A DNA stretch of 64,000 nucleotides from Arthrinium phaeospermum (Eukaryota; Ascomycota; Sordariomycetes; Amphisphaeriales; Apiosporaceae): NCBI GenBank assembly GCA_006503535.1, contig QYRS01000001.1, positions 1,302,001 to 1,366,000 of the forward strand, given 5' to 3'. Below the pieces are notes generated by a model. That model saw only the letters and a list, made by a program, of their open reading frames with translations. It searched no databases and had not been told where the DNA came from. Shown piece by piece: positions 12,024-22,831 of the stretch. Made by a program: the position numbers and the translations under genes. The first letter of the stretch is position 1; each line of letters begins with the position of its first letter.

Positions 12024-13805
12024 CTACGACGAACCCGTCGGCACCGAAGCCACCGGCGTGTCCTTCGCAACCGGCTTCGACCCCGTCTTCTGCTCCAGCG
12101 CCTGATCCAGCACCCCCATATTCTTGAGCTTCTCGGCCCGGACGCGCGCGCGGCCGTCCATGCGCTTCAGGACCAGGTCGACGCCGAGCGCGCCGGCGAA
12201 GAAGCCGCCCAGGTGCGACGGGATGTCCATGAGCGACCGCCGCTTCGAGAACAGCGCCGAGACGTTGAGGCCCAGCAGCAGGCCCAGGAAGATGACGCCC
12301 TGCGGGCCCTTCCACGGGTCCGGCGGGTACCCGAAGATCTTGAACTCGTCGTCCCGGTGCAGCCAGAAGTACGCCGCGATGACGCCCCAGATGGCGCTCG
12401 AGGCGCCCAGGGTCGTGACGTGGAAGCTGCCGGTCGCGACGAGCCACGTCAGGCTGGTCAGGAAGCCGAGGGTGCCCGAGGTGAAGTAGATGGCCAGGAA
12501 ATTGCCGCGGCCGACTTCGTCATGCAGGCGCACACCGAAGAACCACAGTCCGGCCATGTTCGGAATCAAGTGAGACAGCCCGCTTTGGTGGGAAAAGATG
12601 GCGCCGATTAGCTGCAAGGGGCGAGGGACGGCGGAACTGAGAAGGAGATATCGGTTCAAGAGGGGCCAAGCGGGCGGGAACTTCCACAACCCAAATACGG
12701 CCACGTTGGCGAGAATGAGGGCCAGACAAGTCGCAGCAGCCGGCGGGATATCGGGCCAAAGCCTCATGGACCGGGTGGGAGGCTTGTACATCTCGGTGGC
12801 GAGGTAGGCGGCAAACAGGACCAGGGCGGACATCGCGAATGCAGGCAACAGGCGCTCCCACATGGCCTTGTCCGGGGGTGCTTCGAGATTCGACGTCGCG
12901 CGCTCGGCGTGCTTCCGCCTCCACGGGCTCACGTATTGCGGCTGACTTCTTTCAGTGGACAGTCTAGTTTCGCCGGCCATTTGTTCCTCCTCTTCGCGCC
13001 TCGCCCTCTCTTCTTCGAGACGCGCCTCTTCGGCTGCTTGCATGGCCATGTTCCGCGCCCGAATGCGATCAATTGTACTTTCTCCGTATGGCGAGTCACT
13101 CTTGGGCTTCCGTGGCAGTTTTCCAATGGGCGCTTGAGTTGGCTCTTGTACTTTGGCGGTGGCTTTTTCGGTTTGAGGTTCTGGCTTTGTTGCCTCGGCA
13201 TCCTGCTCTTGCTCTTCGAGGAGCCGCAGCTCGTCCTCGGCGCGGAGACCGGCATTGACGATTTCGTCTACGGGGATGTGCTTGCGGAGATAGTCCAATG
13301 CGACGACCTTATCCGAAGACGAGTACTGGGCGGTGTTTTGCTGAAGATCGGGATCATCCAGAGTGCCAGCCACTCGGCGGCCGTGTATTATCCTCAGTAG
13401 CCGGTTCGCGTCTGCCGCCTGGATGTGCGGGCCGAATATCTCCTTGACCTCGCGAGGGTTGAGCTCCTCTTTGCGAAAGGGGAGGCCGTCCGCATCGGTG
13501 TACGAGTCCGGGATCTGGTTGTAGTGGATGATGGCGCGGAACATGAAGGCCGTTCGAACCGACGTTCGCGGCAGCAGGCGGCGGTCACATTGTAACCGGC
13601 TTTGTCGGAGAAGTCCAGAGGGAGGTGCGACTAGCCTAGGGCTATGATGGCAGAAGGTTCGAGAGGTGGTAAAGCATCGCGATGCGGACGAGACGAATCG
13701 CTGCAGGGTGGAAGTTCGTGCGACGTTGGCGGGGCGGCTCGACACAGCTCGGAGTCCGACCTGAAAGCTGGATACCGGCGGCGCAAAGGCACAGAGGACG
13801 TTCAT
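12024..13805 (-). CDS. PCP1: Mitochondrial rhomboid serine protease (Pcp1-like)
   Basis: Single exon, 593 aa from the ATG at 13803-13805. This start begins an Arg/Ser-rich, acid-free leader (MNVLCAFAPPVSSFQVGLRA...) suited to mitochondrial import. An in-frame ATG at 13868 would add 21 residues without improving it. The first half is soluble and has a conserved fungal block (PREVKEIFGPHIQAADANRL) and a charged coiled-coil-like stretch. The second half is membrane-spanning: an SHLIPNM motif in the N-terminal part of the rhomboid core, the catalytic Ser in TLGASSAIWGV (about residue 470) and the catalytic His in DIPSHLGGFFAG (about 530). Pcp1-type proteases cleave inner-membrane proteins such as the cytochrome-c peroxidase and Mgm1 precursors. 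This is a housekeeping gene and probably marks the left outside of the biosynthetic cluster. Confidence 0.9.
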   Translation of the reverse strand: MNVLCAFAPPVSSFQVGLRAVSSRPANVARTSTLQRFVSSASRCFTTSRTFCHHSPRLVAPPSGLLRQSRLQCDRRLLPRTSVRTAFMFRAIIHYNQIPDSYTDADGLPFRKEELNPREVKEIFGPHIQAADANRLLRIIHGRRVAGTLDDPDLQQNTAQYSSSDKVVALDYLRKHIPVDEIVNAGLRAEDELRLLEEQEQDAEATKPEPQTEKATAKVQEPTQAPIGKLPRKPKSDSPYGESTIDRIRARNMAMQAAEEARLEEERARREEEEQMAGETRLSTERSQPQYVSPWRRKHAERATSNLEAPPDKAMWERLLPAFAMSALVLFAAYLATEMYKPPTRSMRLWPDIPPAAATCLALILANVAVFGLWKFPPAWPLLNRYLLLSSAVPRPLQLIGAIFSHQSGLSHLIPNMAGLWFFGVRLHDEVGRGNFLAIYFTSGTLGFLTSLTWLVATGSFHVTTLGASSAIWGVIAAYFWLHRDDEFKIFGYPPDPWKGPQGVIFLGLLLGLNVSALFSKRRSLMDIPSHLGGFFAGALGVDLVLKRMDGRARVRAEKLKNMGVLDQALEQKTGSKPVAKDTPVASVPTGSS

Positions 13806-14311
13806 GGTCCTCGATTGCAACGCTCTTGACCCGGCGGCTTCGGGGTTCAAGGCTCCATGAGCGCACACCTATGTATGGGAAGAATGAATTGGCAACGGAG
13901 TTCGTAGGCCCTGCATAGGCATTGGTTGATCTAGGAGCAGCAGGCCAAACCAATTGTAAGTCGGAGTCATAGATCTTCAATGCGATCTCACCACTGCGAA
14001 TGCTAATTTTGGTGGTGTCTGCTGGCAATTTTCGGAACGAGCCGCCCCACCATAATGCTTCGGGCAGGGGGACCTGCTGTGTTCTAGGTTGCATACGCCT
14101 GGTGTCTGGGGTTTTACCACCGCCAAACAGACCAGCTGCCACCTCGTCATTCAACCCGTGACATGTCAGACTGCCGATATGTTTGATAATATTCTTCCAT
14201 AATCTACAGATCTAAGTCTAATGATTCCGACAGATACGCGCCTTTAAAATCAAATACGCCGTGTGGCTCAGTAGCTCCAGCCACATGTCCAGCCACAAAC
14301 ACTCCCCTCCT
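13806..14311. other. Rhomboid promoter and P450 3' region
   Basis: Both neighbours are on the minus strand, so this holds the upstream region of the rhomboid gene and the 3' end of the P450. A minus-strand open frame (13642-14154) overlaps the rhomboid start but has no recognisable domain. Confidence 0.45.
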
Positions 14312-16041
14312 TCAACACGATTCCGCTTCAACCCTCCTCGTGAACTGCAGCCAGGGCCCGTTCTTCTGCCCGGCGATATGGTCGTATAACTGGTACTCGC
14401 CCTCGCGGTGCCGCCCCTCGACGCCAAAAGACTTGTCGCCGCGCCCGACCTTGGCGAGCTCGCCGCCCGCCAGCTTGAAGTCGCCGAGGAACAGCAGGTG
14501 GCCGACGGTGAGCGTCATCTCGGTGTACGCCAGCCCCTTGCCGAGACAGCTGCGGATGCCGGCGGAGAAGGGCACGAAGCAGGCGTGGACGCGAGCGCGC
14601 TCCTCGCGGTCCACGGCCAGCCAGCGCTCCGGCCGGTAGACGAAGGGGTCGTCGTACGCCTGCGCGCTGTGGTGGATGGCGTAGGTGCCGACGCCGACCT
14701 CGCAGCCGACGGGCAGCGCCTGCCCGTCCACCACCAGCCCCGCCGTCGCCACCTCGCGCATCAGCCCCGTCCCCACCGGCGGCGACATGCGCAGCGACTC
14801 GTCGATGCAGGCCCGCAGGTACTCGCACGAGGCCAGGGTCGCGGCCGTGAGCTGGGAGCGTGACCCGACCTTGCTGCGGACCTCGGCCGCCGCCCGCGCG
14901 TACGCCGCCGGGTTGTTGGCCAGGTAGAACAGCACCGAGGCCGTGGCGCAGGCCGACGTGTCGGACCCGGCCACGATGAGCGTGGTGCTCTCGCTGGCGA
15001 TCTCGTTGTGGCCAAAGGCGTCGCCCGTCACCGGGTCGCGGGCTTCTTGCAGTCGGCTGTAGACGTCGAATGACGCCGACCGGGAGGCGGGAGAGGGCTG
15101 CGCGCCGTCGGCGCTGGAGTGTGTGATGGGAGGCTTCTCGAAGACGCCGCACAAGGTGCCGCGGCTGAACGCCTTGCGGTCCCGCAGGAGAATGAAGACG
15201 AACTTGAGGAAACGGTTGCGCGCGTAGATGGCCTCCCGGAACAGGTGCCTGTCGAGCCTCAGCCAGGACAGGCCGGGGAATTGGACCAAGGACGAGATCC
15301 GGACATTGGACTTTTCAATCATTTCGGGGACGTAGCGGAACTTGTCGCTGCCCAACAGGTCGTATTGCGCCCCGAAGACGATGTCGGCCATCATGTCGAA
15401 AGCAAGGTAGTTGCACCACCTGGCCACGTTCGTCGGCTGACCCCATGACTTGTCTTCCTCTTCGCCAGCCTTGACGTCCTTTTCTACCGAAGGCGGCAGG
15501 AGAATGTTACAGAACTTCTGAATATGTGCGGCCAAGCGTGGCTCGTATTCAAGCTGTGCTTTGGTCGATACGGCCTGGGCCATGATGCGACGGCGTCGGA
15601 GGTGCTCCTTGCCGCCGCGGTGGGTGAAGGTGTTGGCCGTTTGGTGAGTCATGACTTCATAGTGACTGCTCTTGAGGTACTTGTTAGACGTAGTCGGACC
15701 GTAGATGTCGCGTAGGCCCTTGGCGGTGTTGATGTAGAGTTGGTTGGGGCCGTAGCGCACGTAATCGCCTGGTAAAATGCCGTATCAGTCACAGTCCGGA
15801 GTCGCACTTGTGATTTGAGGGTTTTGGATATGGACTCACCGTATTTCTCGTGGCATCTCCATACATCTATGTGGATGTCGCCTCTCCAAGCATAGTACGA
15901 GGCTCGAGCATTGGTGAACCTGGATAGGAAGGGGCCTGGGTACTTGGCCAAAGGGTGAAAGAAGGCCAGATAGACAAGCCGAAATATCACGTAGAAAACT
16001 GTCGACGCGGCAGCGCCGGCCAAAAGTGCTGGATAAAACAT
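14312..16041 (-). CDS. Cytochrome P450 monooxygenase
   Basis: Two exons, 16041-15840 and 15768-14312 (71-base intron); 552 aa. The start ATG (16039-16041) begins the hydrophobic anchor MFYPALLAGAAASTVFYVIF, followed by the Pro-rich hinge HPLAKYPGPF. An in-frame ATG at 16098 would add 19 residues and spoil the anchor. Microsomal P450 motifs are all present: I-helix VAGSDTSA, K-helix ESLR, YRPERW, and the heme loop FVPFSAGIRSCLGKG with the axial Cys near residue 475. The enzyme should hydroxylate or otherwise oxidise a small molecule at the ER membrane. The substrate is not deducible. It is the first metabolic gene right of the housekeeping rhomboid and is a candidate tailoring or precursor enzyme for the NRPS product; apicidin and trapoxin-type pathways use P450s to oxidise the side chain of a non-proteinogenic residue. 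Confidence 0.92.
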
Positions 16042-17155
16042 GGTGCAATAGACTGGTAGGGGTATCGACACGAATGAAGCTTTTGAAACAACTTGCAACG
16101 TCTAGCTATCTAGGTGCATACCTTTGAGCCCTTGGGCCAAGCAGATAAATAATGGGATATCTGCTTCCTACACAGCCATCCTGTACATTATACGGAGTCA
16201 TGATACTTCAGCGCTTCTGCCCTCGTGTCCTTCCCATGGTTACTAGTATTTTAGTCAAGAATGGCTCAGACGGCCCAAGACATAGTAAAAGTAGGATTTG
16301 GGGGGACTTTTGAAGATGTATTTTAGGATCGTAGGAATAGAGGGTAAAGAAATAGTAATGCTTGCTTACAACTATATATACCCATTTCTATTGGCGCATG
16401 GAAACGAGGCGCAGCACGATCGCCGTAAGCCGATCCCACCATAACAGCCAATTCAATTTCTAATAATAGAGTCAAGCCAAGCTTCTAATTGAAAGAACGT
16501 CATACCGTTATAGGATTTCTTGAGTTGATTTCTTCGTCGGTTGGTTGCCACCGTTGTAGAACCAATGCAGATTGGGATAACCGCCACAGACGGCTGCAGC
16601 TCATCTTGAAATCATAGAACAACGGAAAAGAAATTGCATGAAAGGGTAATAGAGCAACAATAAAATTTACCCTTGAATTACAAGCTTCAACCTGTGCTAT
16701 GATCATACCGCTAGTTGGAAGTAAAGTTCTGTGCTGTCACGGCGCTGCAACCGGTGCTCTAATCAACTGGCCAACCCGGTCCAAAGCCCGCCTCAGCGGG
16801 CAAAAGGACGACGTTGTCAAGTCAGCGTCTTGACCGTCTATTAGAGCTTATCACCACCCCTTACATGTGCAATTCGTTACATAGCAGCCTTCCAAGCAGG
16901 GGAGCACACATTGTTCAAGGAAGGCAGTGGGGGTAGCGCGAATTGAGCGAAACATTGAAATAAACCTATTCTACTGCTGATAAAAACAATCTTAAGACGC
17001 CTGCAAACATTTCTCATACTCTATAGTCCTCCATCACAAGTCACCATAACCTCCCTCTAGTCCGGATGTAGTCGACCCAGTTTTGTAATGCTGCTGCCAA
17101 CCCCATCCACACCACTACTTGGCTCGCCAATTCCGTCAAGATAAAATACCCCCGC
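16042..17155. other. P450 upstream region, AT-rich, with tRNA-like repeat
   Basis: It holds the promoter of the P450 and the 3' end of the RTA1 gene. No coding frame is convincing. Bases 16734-16813 are one copy of a dispersed repeat described separately. Confidence 0.5.
16734..16813 (-). repeat. Dispersed 80-bp repeat with tRNA A-box-like core, copy 1
   Basis: This 80-base segment aligns without gaps to 24073-24152, about two thirds identical. On the minus strand it contains TGGCCAGTTGATTAGAGC, close to the D-arm/A-box of a tRNA (TRGCNNAGTNGGTTAGAGC). No B-box (GGTTCGANNCC) is found at the expected distance, so it is not an intact tRNA. It may be a decayed tRNA-derived (SINE-like) element. 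Confidence 0.5.
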
Positions 17156-18114
17156 TTAGAGCGAGTACTCGTTCGACGTCTTCCTAGCAGGAATCTGCTG
17201 CTGCTGGACGCCGGAGAAAGCACGGGTGGGGTCGAAGAGGATGAAGACGCCCACCGCCAGCACCATCAGGGCCCCGTCGAGAGCGAGGAAGTACCGCTCA
17301 TGCAGCATCAGGTAACCCGACCAGCCCTCGGCCAGCTCAATGGTGCGGAAGATGCTACGGGTGTAGACGGCGACGAGCGAGACGAACATGGCGACAAGGA
17401 CCGGGCTCTGCGCGCGGGAGAGCCGGGCGTCCATGCCGCTGTACCGGCGGACAAAGTCGACGGCGAGCAGGGCGAAGACGGTCATGGCGATGAGCTGGAA
17501 GGCGACGCCGCCGATCATGATCTTGGTGCCCGGCCAGGCGTCCTCGAGGTTGCTCGACGCCGACGAGGCCATGGCGCCGCCGACGGCCTGGATCACGAGC
17601 GAGACGACGTCGCACGTCAGGAAGACGATGGCGTACATGCGCGGCGAGAGCAGGCTCGAGCCCCGCCCGACCAGCTCGATGAACATGCCCAGCAGCACGT
17701 ACAGGGCGCCCGTGACGAAGACGGGGGCGATGATGAGGGTGACGATCTGCATGAGGTAGGCGTTGGCGTTGTAGGGGCAGGCGGACGACCAGGTGCGGCC
17801 GGCCCAGCCGATCAGCTCGGCTAAAACACGACAGAGTTAGATTCGGCTCGGTGCATAGTCGAGTGATATGCTTGAAGCAAGCGGCGGGCGGACTTACTCA
17901 GGGAACCCAGCGCCAGGAGAATGGAGGCCCATCGTCTCGACCGTACGGCCTGGAACGTGTGGGCGCCGAGCGCGAGGGCGAAGAGGACGGAGAAGGTGAC
18001 GCCGGCGGCGAGACTGGGCCGGTAGCCGTACGAATAGCTCCAGCCCGGGATGGGGTCAACATGGCAGTTGTTGGGGTTCCGGATAGGCTCCGGGATCAAA
18101 GACAAGTCGATCAT
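17156..18114 (-). CDS. RTA1-like seven-helix membrane protein
   Basis: Two exons, 18114-17898 and 17820-17156; 293 aa. The protein is almost entirely hydrophobic, with about seven membrane helices. It has the short N-terminal outside segment containing NCHVDPIPGWSYSYGYRPS and the loop AWPGTKIMIGGVAFQL (RTA1 proteins have a similar G-x-x-I-x-x-G-G-x-x-x-Q block). The C-terminus is short, charged and cytosolic. RTA1/Rsb1/Rtm1 relatives are fungus-specific and linked to lipid or sphingoid-base export and resistance to toxic compounds. It is divergent from the aminotransferase gene, with 739 bases between starts, so shared control is possible. A role in protection against the NRPS product is speculation. 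Confidence 0.85.
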
Positions 18115-18853
18115 ACTGGCGGTGGGACTGTGCGTATTCGAAAAGAAATTGGGGTTAACAGTGTTGTCGATAGTGAGTGATGCTGTGATGATGGAGTTGA
18201 TGATGGAGTGTTCAACGGGAACAGCGAAAAGTGGGTGGGGGAGGAAAATGATGAAATAAGCAACAGATGAGAGAGAGCGACGTGGTAAATAGACGAACGA
18301 AGGGGTCCATGGTCGCTGTTGTTGTGCGAGCCCACTGGTAGTAATTCAACAGTAAGATGCTCAGCCTGGTGTTGTGCCGTTGGTGGCTGCGGCGCAGCAC
18401 CGTTTGTCGCCAGATATCTGGGGTCCAATCCAGGGAGCTGGGTTGAGTCCACGTAAGCACGCAATATCCCCCCATCGGCCCCCATGTTTTTGAAGAAATA
18501 AAAGGACCGGAAAGGGCTGTTCAAACGCACGTAAGATCTGTAGTACAACAACCCCAGTAATTCGCTGACCCTCAGCCGCACTTTTTTTCTTTGTCCTGCA
18601 GTAGCTCTGACGATTAGGTGGTGATCACCACGGATGCTATTTTTAGTAACACTAGTAACACTCCATCTATGTATGGATCGTAGTAACGGACCATATGCAC
18701 ATTTACTTATGGGACTACTGTCGCTATATAAGTCTGCGGGTTGCCGGCTTGGTGGTTACGACAGGGCTCCCGGAACTCTTGGCATAATTTCACATCCATC
18801 TAATCGCCAAGGCCTCACGACTGCAAAGCCTCTTATTCACAAAAAGCCTGAAA
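18115..18853. promoter_or_regulatory. Divergent promoter, RTA1-like / aminotransferase
   Basis: Shared upstream region of two divergent genes. The part next to the RTA1 start (about 18150-18250) is purine/GT-rich on the plus strand, meaning an AC/CT-rich 5' leader for that gene. A TATATAA-like box (ctatataag, about 18723) lies roughly 130 bases before the aminotransferase ATG. No regulator site is assigned. Confidence 0.45.
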
Positions 18854-20299
18854 ATGTTGCCTCCAGGCCCCAAGAAAGACTTTGGTACGTGTTTGCTTTT
18901 GCATAGCCACAGACCTGCAACAAAAGACATGGTTACTAATGAAGCCTTGCTGCATCATCAACAGACTGGGAGAACTTCCCCCCTACCCAGTTCATCCCGG
19001 TCAACGGCCACATCGAGACCCGCTTCCGCGTCTCTACCGGCACCTGGAGCACCCCCACGCTCGTCAGCAGCACCGACATCGCCGTCTCGGGCCTCAGCCC
19101 GGCCCTGAACTACGGGCAACAATGCTACGAGGGCATGAAAGCCTTCCGCACCGCGGGGGAACGGGAACGCATCGTGATCTTCCGGCCCGAGTTCCACGCC
19201 AACCGGATGGCGCGCTCGGCCGCCTCCGTCTGCCTCCCGCCGCCCCCGCAGGATCTGTTCCTCGACTGCGTCCGGCAGGCCGTGGCCGCGAACGCCGAGT
19301 TCGTCCCGCCCGCCGAGTCTGACTCGGCTTTCTTGTACATCCGGCCCGTCCTGTTTGGATCTTCGACGAGTTTGTGGGGCCTTGGCGACGAGGTCACGCT
19401 CGCGGTCTACGTCCAGCCTGCTAGGCCCCATCACGGGCAGCAGGCTCTGAAGGCCGTGGTCAGCGACGAGTTTGACAGGTCGGCGCCTCGGGGCATGGGC
19501 AAATTCAAAGTCGGTGGGAACTATGCACCCGTAAGTCACCAAGGAATTGCAAAACTGATGCGCATTCGGGAATTCTTGAGAACTGGAGTTCTGATCTTAG
19601 TATCTCTTTCTAGGTCTGGAGGCACATTGGCAAAGCTTCCAAGATGGGATATGGTATCGTATTGCATCTTGACAGTGCCACACACTCCTGCGTGGAAGAG
19701 TTCTCGACGAGCGCATTCCTCGGCCACAGGATATCGGCAGACGGCCAACACGTACTTGTCATCCCCGATGCCGAGAACGCCATGGACAGTACGACAAGCA
19801 AAAGTCTGGCGACACTCGCCCAACAGGAAGGGTGGATCGTGGAGACAGTCAAGGTGAGTAACTATTCTGATGCGGCCAGTCACCCGTTGTCTTGAGTCTG
19901 CTCTATTCGCGCTATGCAAGGGTGGTGTTAACGTCTTATGCAACTTGGCAGCTCCCGCTTTCTTCACTAACCGATCTCGATGAGGTGGTCGCCTGCGGTA
20001 CAGCCGCGTCGGCTGTCCCAATTGAGAGTATCGAGAGGCTTTCGACTGGTGACAAGTACACATTCCCAACCGGCCGCGACGCCTGGAATCTTGTCAGACT
20101 GGCGAATCTGATGGGCGACATCCAGCGCGGCAGAGCCGATGACAAGCAAGGATGGTGCTGGGAAGTGACCGGGTTCCCAAATGGAGGGAGTGACACGCTT
20201 ATTGCTGCAAGCAAAGGGTTGGAAAGCATTTTCCCGTGGAGGCCATTACTGGCAATGTTGAGCTCGTTTGGGACACAATCAAAGGTCACTAATGCTTAA
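18854..20299 (+). CDS. Branched-chain-type (class IV) aminotransferase, TOXF/APS4-like
   Basis: Four exons: 18854-18884 (only 31 bases), 18965-19530, 19614-19853 and 19952-20299; 394 aa. It is a fold-type IV PLP enzyme. Seen: LNYGQQCYEGMKAFR, RPVLFGSS, and the PLP lysine K192 in GMGKFKVGGNYAP. C-terminal motifs are DLDEVVACGTAA and QGWCWEV. Housekeeping BCATs have a mitochondrial leader; this one has none, suggesting a cytosolic, pathway-specific enzyme. Such copies occur in the HC-toxin (TOXF) and apicidin clusters, where they are thought to aminate a 2-oxo acid to give a non-proteinogenic amino acid for the NRPS. By analogy it may supply one of the four residues here. The last ~30 residues after QGWCWEV are atypical, and a further 3' intron cannot be ruled out. 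Confidence 0.9.
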
Positions 20300-21133
20300 C
20301 TTCATATGCAGGGGCGCAGGGGGCAACGGTTGGGACTTTTATACCATGTGGTTTCAGGATGAAACTTGTTTCTCTGGGAATAATGTTAGCGTTATAGAAA
20401 TATATCATTGTTTATATGCAATAGGCTGTATTCTATATGACATCGTCTCTTTTGTCTTGGTCGTGGTGGCTTGTAAATGGATATTTATAAATAGAAAGCG
20501 TGGTGTTCTTCGTCTTGGTAGTCTACGAGAGCAGATATATGCCGAATAGTTCCCTAGGTGACTTAACCCCTCAGCCACTTCGCATTTCCGTCACGACTCT
20601 TAACCTAATCCGAGGGGATGGAGTACTAACACTGAATGTAGAACGTCAGACTGAGCGTTGTCAAGACCATTGCTTCAGTGGCACTAGGTTACTCTATATG
20701 GACTTGAACTTGGTCATCGACTTCTACCGATAGAAGATATGGCCCAGACCATGGCAGCGCTAAGTATGAGTACAGCAGCACTGCCACGATGGTGATTGTC
20801 TCTAAGAGCCATACGATGGTAACATAATTGTCTACATCCAAACATCAAGACAATGACTGACATTTCAGTTAAGTGTAATAAGAGCGAAATTATAGAAATC
20901 ATATATCGGGCTAAGAATTCATCACTGTGTCAAAGTGCTTATGTAACAGTAGAAGCAACCAAGTATCCAAATTCAAACTCTAACTCTAACCTAACACTAT
21001 GCCAACTCAACCATGCCAGAAACAAAAGAAAGATGCACCATTCCCCGAAAACATCAAACCCCTAGACTCCCAATCAATTCTGCAGAGCGCCCTGGTAATA
21101 TGCCACTTGATCTGCCCGCCCTGTGAGAAGCGC
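20300..21133. other. Convergent AT-rich intergenic region
   Basis: Space between the stops of the aminotransferase (plus) and the secreted-protein gene (minus). It is AT-rich with only short frames. Around 20970-20995 there is a small caaattcaaactctaactctaac stutter. Nothing else is recognised. Confidence 0.5.
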
Positions 21134-22078
21134 TTAGCAAGTGAAGTTGCAGTTGACCTCGCGGTGGCGGGCGTCGCCCTCGTCGGCCTTCCAGTCGCCG
21201 AGCTTGCAGCGGCTGTCGTCGGTGCTCCAGTAGCCGCCGAGGTACCAGAAGCCGAGGCGGCCGCCGTCGGGGATGACGATGAGCCCCGTGGCCAGCAGGC
21301 TGCTGCCGCCGAGCCAGTGCAGCGGGTTCCAGTCGCCGACGGTGACGCGGGCCTGGTGGCCCAGCACGCGGCCCTGCCCGTTGGTCACGTCGAACTCGAG
21401 CTCGAACCGGTCCGAGTGCCCGTCCGTCTTGTCGTGGTCCCACTGCGTCAGGCGGATGCTGCACTGGTCCGTGCCGCGGGCCTCGAGATCCTCAACAGCA
21501 ACATTGACATCGCGCTTGGCCGAGGGGCCCTCGTGGATCGTCTCCTGGTGGCTCGCGTCGTTCATGTTGAGGCGGATGACCTTGTTGGCGGTCGGGGGCA
21601 GGTTGGGCCACTCCTCGGTGTCCCAGATGGTGCCGGACTCCCAGTCGGTGCCCTTGCCCTCGGGCAGCAGAACGTAGACGGTGCCGGAGCAGCCCTGGGC
21701 GAGGACGCGGGAGGCCATGGAGAAGAACTTCTTGGGGCTGCCCTTCTTGGGGCCGGGCATGTTCTTCATGGCGCCCTTGTACCAGTCGTCGGTCCAGCGC
21801 TCCTCGAGGATCTGGTAGCCGTGCAGGTAGTCCCGGGCGTCGCGCACCTTCTTCACGTCGGCCTCGCGGCCCACCTTGGCGTAGAAGAGGCAGGTGTTGG
21901 CCTCGATGGTGTGGTAGTGGCTCCGGACATCGGCCTCGCTGGGTGGCGGGGGCTTAGGGGCAGGGGGACCGGGAGGAGGAGGAGGAGCACGACCCTCAAG
22001 GCTCCCCTCAGTAGTAGGAGCACCGAGGGAGGTGGAGAAGAGGAAGGCGGCGTTGATGAGAACGGACGACAGCTTCAT
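21134..22078 (-). CDS. Small secreted cysteine protein, unknown family (left paralogue)
   Basis: Single exon, 314 aa. A signal peptide (MKLSSVLINAAFLFSTSLGA) is followed by a proline-rich linker (residues about 30-47, PPPPPGPPAPKPPPP). The mature domain has six Cys: one each in NTCLFYAKVG, AQGCSGTVY, TDQCSIRLTQ and SRCKLGDW, and two in NCNFTC at the very C-terminus. This implies three disulfides. Other conserved blocks are EEWPNLP, NDASHQETI and the tail RHREVNCNFTC. A possible Kex2-type site (AKR) lies mid-protein. It is about half identical to the gene at 44914-45870 on the other side of the NRPS. I know many fungal secreted proteins that start with C-x-FY-x-G/K and have similar WP-x-L blocks, but no biochemical function. 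An enzyme, a binding protein or an effector are all possible. Confidence 0.8.
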   Translation of the reverse strand: MKLSSVLINAAFLFSTSLGAPTTEGSLEGRAPPPPPGPPAPKPPPPSEADVRSHYHTIEANTCLFYAKVGREADVKKVRDARDYLHGYQILEERWTDDWYKGAMKNMPGPKKGSPKKFFSMASRVLAQGCSGTVYVLLPEGKGTDWESGTIWDTEEWPNLPPTANKVIRLNMNDASHQETIHEGPSAKRDVNVAVEDLEARGTDQCSIRLTQWDHDKTDGHSDRFELEFDVTNGQGRVLGHQARVTVGDWNPLHWLGGSSLLATGLIVIPDGGRLGFWYLGGYWSTDDSRCKLGDWKADEGDARHREVNCNFTC

Positions 22079-22831
22079 CGTGGCGGTTGTTGGCGATAAA
22101 GGATCAGTTTATGATGTGTTGATGAGTGTGTTGGTGATTATGTTTGTGATTGTGTGGAAGATTGTGATGTCGAGTGTTTTTGGTGATGTTGTGATAGTGT
22201 TGATGGTTGTGCTGGTTGTATTGGTTGTTGTGTTGATGTTATTGGTGATGGTGATGATTTTTCAGTCTCAACTCTCGAGACATGAACACCTTCTTATAAC
22301 TTCATGATCCCGACATCCCAACGACATCGACATGGGGCTGTCGTTCCCAGCCTCTATTGTGGTGATCATCATGTTGCGGCACAGCACAGTCGCTGCATAC
22401 CGTTACTGTGAGTGTGGGCGCGGTTTGTTGACACTGCAGATAGTAAGGAAATCCGTCGAGTTCAGCTATTACTGCAGTTATTTTGAGAATCGCGAGATAG
22501 TAAAGAAACCCGTAAGGCAATCCTATGGAACCGGGCTGAGCTGAGCTGACGTTCCACCCAGTCGGGTGGGGCCCCTGGGCGATCGACAGAGGCACAGTGC
22601 AGTGGGTGCTATTTTTAGACGGCCTGTCAGATTGTGGGGGACGCAGGCCGTTTGGCCTCAAAGAAACAACTTACCAGGACCTTTTCGTTTCCAATCGACT
22701 TATCCCCATTACCATTACTCTCTTCATCTTTCACACTCTACCATAACAGATCGCACCTTTTCACCTACATACTGTAGCTAGCGTGTGACTTCTTCATCTT
22801 CATCTTCAGGTTCATCACAATTCAACACTCA
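22079..22831. promoter_or_regulatory. Divergent promoter, secreted protein / ankyrin protein
   Basis: Shared upstream region. Bases about 22100-22265 are strikingly G/T-rich and C-poor on the plus strand (repeated gttgtgatg, ggttgttgtgttgatg), so the secreted-protein gene has an A/C-rich 5' leader, as often seen in strongly transcribed fungal genes. The ankyrin-side leader (22680-22830) is CT/CA-rich (cttcatcttcatcttcagg). Confidence 0.5.

Noticed and set aside
13642..14154. 170-codon minus-strand frame overlapping the rhomboid start
   Set aside because: No recognisable domain. It overlaps the rhomboid N-terminus in another frame and is probably its 5' region.
14328..15152. 274-codon minus-strand frame inside the P450
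   Set aside because: Shifted frame of the P450 coding strand. The correct frame carries all P450 motifs.
16734..16813. A functional tRNA gene
   Set aside because: Only a D-arm/A-box-like stretch is present. There is no B-box, no paired acceptor stem and no terminator run of T.
20999..22099. 366-codon plus-strand frame over the left secreted-protein gene
   Set aside because: It is antisense to a gene with a clear signal peptide and a paralogue, and its Val/Ala/Gly-rich sequence has no motif. The same holds for 44836-45762 opposite the right paralogue.
22489..22498. Near match to the TOXE tox-box (ATCTCNCGNA) as ATCTCGCGAT on the minus strand
   Set aside because: One mismatch in a short degenerate motif is expected by chance. 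No exact copy was found in the NRPS promoter, where it would matter most.
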